This document shows, in pieces, positions 8,301 to 9,550 of a stretch of DNA of 9,550 nt. Under the pieces are notes generated by a model, which was not told the DNA's origin, made no database searches, and was given only the letters and a program-made list of their open reading frames with translations. The stretch lies in NCBI GenBank assembly GCA_017645985.1, contig JAGCNK010000039.1, forward strand, positions 1-9,550. The letters are read 5' to 3'. The position numbers and the translations under genes were made by a program. The DNA is from Bacteroidales bacterium (GTDB lineage Bacteria > Bacteroidota > Bacteroidia > Bacteroidales > UBA3824). Within the stretch, counting starts at the first letter, position 1, and every line of letters begins with the position of its first letter.

Positions 8301-9550
8301 GTTAGGATCAAGCAATGAGCCAGAGATTGTAATCACCTCATCACACTTATTAATTGCATCGGTATTAACCGAAGGAATGAACTCGTTGTTGTAAACTGTT
8401 ACATCCTTTTCGTTCCAACATTTAGTAACAGGATCATCCACACGCCAACGGAGAACTATAGAACCTGTGGGCAAATTAGAGTATGTTACAGTAATCTGAT
8501 CAGAGTTCTCCAATTTGAAGCCAGACTCTTGTGCGCTCTGTACAAAGTTGGGGTGAACAGACCACTTACCTTGCCAGCCATTGGCTGTGGTAGGACCATT
8601 ACCAGATATAGTACCGTGATCAGAACAATCATATTTGTCGTTAATATCAAGCAATACTACACCCTTGTTAAAGATGTGCATTTCTTCAGTGTTAGAACAA
8701 CTCAAAGGCAAGTAAGTAACAGTCCAAGCAACAGTATTGTCGCCAGATTGCAAGTTGTTAACAGTAGCCCTATAGTTGGTAGGATCATCAATGAAAGTAT
8801 TAGCACCACCATTAACTACTCTCCATTCACCTACATAATCGGGATTGGTAGTAGGATCGAACACAGCGGTGAGAGTGTAATGATCTTCGCACTGAGAAAT
8901 ACCGTTAGGTCCGTTTGAAGATATAGCTGCATTTGGAACAAGGTAAGTATAGTAAGCGGTTGTACGATCTTCACAGTAGTCGTTTTTCAAATGCCATATG
9001 AATGCGTTGTTGCCGCCCTCTTGCAAGTTGTAAACCTTGGCGTTATACAATGTAGAATTGTTGTTTTCGAATGTTACACCAGCAGGAGCTTCCCACCAGC
9101 CGTATTCGCCATTAGCAGCCGAAGGAGCATCGGCAATCAAATTGCCGTAATTGTCACAGAATGTTCCGTTAGAAGCTTTGGCTTTAACTGCATGGCTTAC
9201 AACTTTTACACCAACAGATTTGTCGGGACAGTTGTCGCCTTCGTTCATATTGTATGTCCAAGTGAGGAATACAGTAGCACCAGCAGGTATCTTAAGGTCT
9301 GAATTGTAAGCTGTAGGATCTACAATAGATGCGCCCTCAGGAGGATTAGACATTGACCAAACGCCCTTGCCTGTGCCGGGATGATCGGCGTTGAGGTGAA
9401 CAGTTGAACTACAATTGTTGCCATCGTAAGTGCCGGCTGACAATTCGTAATTGTGGTTAACAATAGTAAGTTCTTTCTCTTTTACACATTTACCGATACC
9501 GGTACCACGCTCAATGTGCCATACGAATGTTTCAATAGCGCGAGGTTTCA
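2331..9550 (-). CDS. Giant repeat-containing T9SS type B surface protein (5' end missing)
   Basis: The frame is open from the right edge to TAG at 2333-2331, giving 2,405 codons with no stop. An apparent TTG start at 9443-9441 is not the real start, because the frame continues upstream with the end of another repeat (TFVWHIERG). The signal peptide must lie outside the window. Order of parts: at least 22 diverged repeats (9550-3729), four PKD or PKD-like modules (3728-2637) and a gliding-motility-associated C-terminal domain (2636-2334) that targets proteins through the type IX secretion system to the cell surface. The repeats have paired Cys and two conserved Trp, suggesting small disulfide-bonded beta-sandwiches stacked as a long stalk. 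No catalytic motif is visible. A surface adhesin or structural role is inferred from the architecture, which recalls SprB-like giant proteins; the ligand is unknown. No T9SS machinery gene is in the window. Confidence 0.93.
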   Translation of the reverse strand, partial: KPRAIETFVWHIERGTGIGKCVKEKELTIVNHNYELSAGTYDGNNCSSTVHLNADHPGTGKGVWSMSNPPEGASIVDPTAYNSDLKIPAGATVFLTWTYNMNEGDNCPDKSVGVKVVSHAVKAKASNGTFCDNYGNLIADAPSAANGEYGWWEAPAGVTFENNNSTLYNAKVYNLQEGGNNAFIWHLKNDYCEDRTTAYYTYLVPNAAISSNGPNGISQCEDHYTLTAVFDPTTNPDYVGEWRVVNGGANTFIDDPTNYRATVNNLQSGDNTVAWTVTYLPLSCSNTEEMHIFNKGVVLLDINDKYDCSDHGTISGNGPTTANGWQGKWSVHPNFVQSAQESGFKLENSDQITVTYSNLPTGSIVLRWRVDDPVTKCWNEKDVTVYNNEFIPSVNTDAINKCDEVITISGSLLDPNKDKGWWTVGESSPIVIYSPSSQITKLSHLVYGGNTIRWNVNHLGCIRHTDVSVPHYRFTNLNAGIDDETCEKVYRLNASDPFNIANVNASNIKTEWEVVTGGGKFTNSTACNSDVYDLNFGPNKLKWTVSNDYCPKMESFVIITNNRVEGDAGGKFVECSNDFEFLATMPAKYDSAWWSLGSGAGTFHEYSYKTISSDLFKFEPTNPESRWFGKSQAEFDAWYVNASNFTVDCNQTTVKNMNKGNNEYIWHISYKGCETQDIATVKNIKPTATVSQGGAICTTEATLRASKPTIGSGVWTKKTDHDDAIIVNSLSNITQVKELSQGEHTFIWTVTNVEDGITCTDAASVVINNQKITTYAGIDRKVCGDEAQPIHLSAQDPATQGEFVGTWYAEPGSTIKFANSTCYSTQVTGFTKKGANTLRWVIQSVDPNAKCQAEDEVVINFNKPTQPSLGVDYTSCTNTAPLNGTAPAPGEIGWWENPAGSSTITNTTEVYTTVTGLGNGENKFVWYIQRGKGDNACVASDEVIIYSRNLIINASPTEKEYCSDTAIVEGTVYGSNNYTSYWSTEAGGAKWLDNSTANNATAINLGSGKNILKWTVQVPPENGQDGCDFKTDVEVWNMTPEKANIVLSSLNVCDTKTPLTANKPLIAGESGHWTVIQGRGKFDNSLSNEVNVSDLSLDYNYITWTIERGKCQSVDTIVVRANSVTTSVSGDGDSDTLQVCQLEHNGEVTISATPANANIGGKGHWTTLSNGIEFIDDTSMANATIRVKNAGTHTLKWSIEENGCNAEAVLYVDAVQSTAEASMAGKNPVCNGQVSLIGNKPTNKDAITYWEYPSTAQVSSSTNNQTTMFVRAIGANTVFWTVESPRRHGLASCKSRAQVDVENYTVEALSGRDLVVCSTEESKQLVGNVPPEGGKGYWRLVNGSFTIENETSNITYISDVKQGVNTIKWVVESKPYNGDPNTVCKDSVEVHISNNQFVAYAGQEFEVCGSSTKLEAQLPDGAEGHWSGGNFVNEKDPFTIVSGLRPSVPTELIWSVTYNDCTSESKVVVTNVKVDTKILGGDRQICTDYIDLEALETPGQGLWSIPNGQGNYESDRTNRVIRITDLQPGPNTIRWEVTNGKMNCHTATQIVIDNKKLNIQAGTDFPTCDTFAYLHGTPLEPGQTGEWTWAGSTSSESFSGGDGPVFDNNSISNPEVSGLFYNDDGRGYANAFTWHIHDDNTGCDGYANVIVYCYNFTVDGDMLNEPNVQSTTSKNSPPVHGQPTKNDANGDAIYSVVWKPYIGSGTAQSPNDSVTIFESLSSGVNKFRYIATLNPNIIPGTHTKVPECKAESFVEIDYIAFKVNAGTDKAICVDSIQLHAERPIGAVGHWTSAERGCEFEDPTKPNTWVRKLHPGKNTLYWNVTRNGFTAIDSVSIYNYGFTVSAGFDQHLCEDSTVLHATGPLGNALIGDKWTGYWDTPFGSAKYMAASSVTTKVTELAAVTNVIVWHVTAWDDKVQAANTNGITCYAEDTVRVSYYVAPDAEFTVVPKTAAGCSPFTAEFANTTIDTDSTGSTFYIWNFGNITSVETTDHDDILERTFYNNSDHDSTLTIWLTTGIKIPGNQTCYNTDSSDITVFSVPTAKFTVSPQRQMQPSTQFSLYAVEVPGNNVRYAWAYGDGQGTVWNDNTEYAKTLTHKYAEFGEYKIVLDVKNKYCAASDTQVVIIDPAPPKRTMQSTGFEGCEPYLHELIEEVLYADSVRWDIYEVADTLKLNAQLMVAHDKLATYLFNKPGRYLLYQYAYGPGTDGELYMRTDTVTVFSTPVVEYEAYPDTVRLPNQALYTSNTSINGATYLWDFGDGETSVEKEPTHYYTQDGDFYVTLKVTSKEGCTTVGTETHVRVEPEGMLRFPTAFRPNTAGPNDGHEVKTHNWVFIPTPRTGIKAGTYKLQIFNRYGEKIFESTDPEIGWNGYYRGSLCNQDVYVWKCNCIFENGKIYKKIGNVTLLR
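2334..2636 (-). other. T9SS type B sorting domain (CHU_C / gliding-motility C-terminal type)
   Basis: The last 101 residues match the type B C-terminal signal: FPTAFRPNTAGPND at the start (the family usually has a form of FTPNGDGxND), then YKLQIFNRYGEKIFES, GWNGYYRG, DVYVWKC and the end KIGNVTLLR, which corresponds to the typical KGxVTLxR. This family directs transport across the outer membrane by the type IX system. The usual NGDG is replaced here by NTAGPND, a mild departure. Two extra Cys (the CNC after VYVWK) are present. The match at the extreme C-terminus shows that the protein end is intact. Confidence 0.93.
2637..3728 (-). other. Four PKD or PKD-like modules of the giant protein
   Basis: Between the repeat array and the sorting domain are four modules: 3728-3429, 3428-3162, 3161-2883 and 2882-2637. 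The last is a clear PKD domain with YLWDFGDGETS and a closing strand GDFYVTLKV. The second has the weaker form YAWAYGDGQG with GEYKIVLDV. The first has YIWNFGN followed by an Asp/His-rich stretch. The third, with RWDIYEV and GRYLLYQYAYG, is the most divergent and is only inferred to share the fold. PKD domains are extracellular beta-sandwiches that act as spacers or mediate binding. Here they probably form the membrane-proximal stem next to the sorting domain. Confidence 0.8.
3729..9550 (-). repeat. Array of 22 diverged PKD-like protein repeats
   Basis: Units, minus strand, in protein order: 0 (partial) 9550-9441; 1 9440-9186; 2 9185-8922; 3 8921-8658; 4 8657-8379; 5 8378-8127; 6 8126-7857; 7 7856-7491; 8 7490-7233; 9 7232-6957; 10 6956-6699; 11 6698-6429; 12 6428-6177; 13 6176-5901; 14 5900-5631; 15 5630-5358; 16 5357-5127; 17 5126-4878; 18 4877-4581; 19 4580-4266; 20 4265-4026; 21 4025-3729. 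Most are 77-99 residues; unit 7 is 122 and unit 19 is 105. Shared plan: AGxD-like start, Cys near residue 10-16, a Gly-x-Trp-like site, a G-x-N-x-x-x-W-x-V strand, a second Cys, then V-x-V-x-N-N. The first Trp is kept in all 21 full units and the second in 21 of 22. Units are similar in protein but I see no long exact DNA repeats. The exact Pfam family (PKD-like is my best guess) is not certain. Confidence 0.88.

Noticed and set aside
9441..9443. TTG as the start codon of the giant protein.
   Set aside because: The same frame stays open to the right edge and encodes the second half of another repeat unit (Trp, Cys and closing strand all present), so the true start is outside the window.
9496..9515. 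Palindrome-like stretch around ACCGATACCGGTACC as a possible operator.
   Set aside because: It is inside the coding frame and is explained by the Gly-Thr-Gly-Ile-Gly codons; there is no promoter nearby.
3729..9550. Periodic DNA structure that might be a CRISPR array or satellite repeat.
   Set aside because: The period of about 250 bases comes from diverged protein repeats. I see no exact direct repeats separated by unique spacers.

Overview
The window looks like a chromosomal segment from a member of the Bacteroidota, probably order Bacteroidales. The genus cannot be told from the sequence. Three things point there: promoters of the TAnnTTTG (-7) type with a TTG about 20 bases upstream, AT-rich start regions without a Shine-Dalgarno sequence, and a giant surface protein ending in a type IX secretion (T9SS) type B sorting domain. 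Everything supported lies on the minus strand, so transcription runs from right to left.

Right to left: (1) 9550-2331 holds the last 2,405 codons of a giant secreted protein whose start lies beyond the right edge. It is built from at least 22 diverged beta-sandwich-like repeats of about 85 residues, then four PKD or PKD-like modules, then the type B sorting domain. (2) A strong intrinsic terminator sits at 2308-2278. (3) A TAnnTTTG promoter element lies at 2221-2214. (4) typA/bipA, the translational GTPase, is complete at 2184-373. (5) 372-1 contains no protein gene. It carries two tandem promoters of the Bacteroidetes rRNA type, at 285-253 and 160-129, and a hairpin-containing leader running off the left edge, most likely into a 16S rRNA gene.

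The genes do not form an obvious pathway. typA and the putative rRNA operon share a translation theme and are co-directional. The giant protein is an independent unit insulated by its terminator. No mobile element, CRISPR array, tRNA gene or defence system is visible. I found no convincing new multi-gene system. The points most worth a second look are the repeat protein's cysteine and tryptophan pattern, with its deviant units 7, 19 and 20, and the double rRNA-type promoter directly behind typA.
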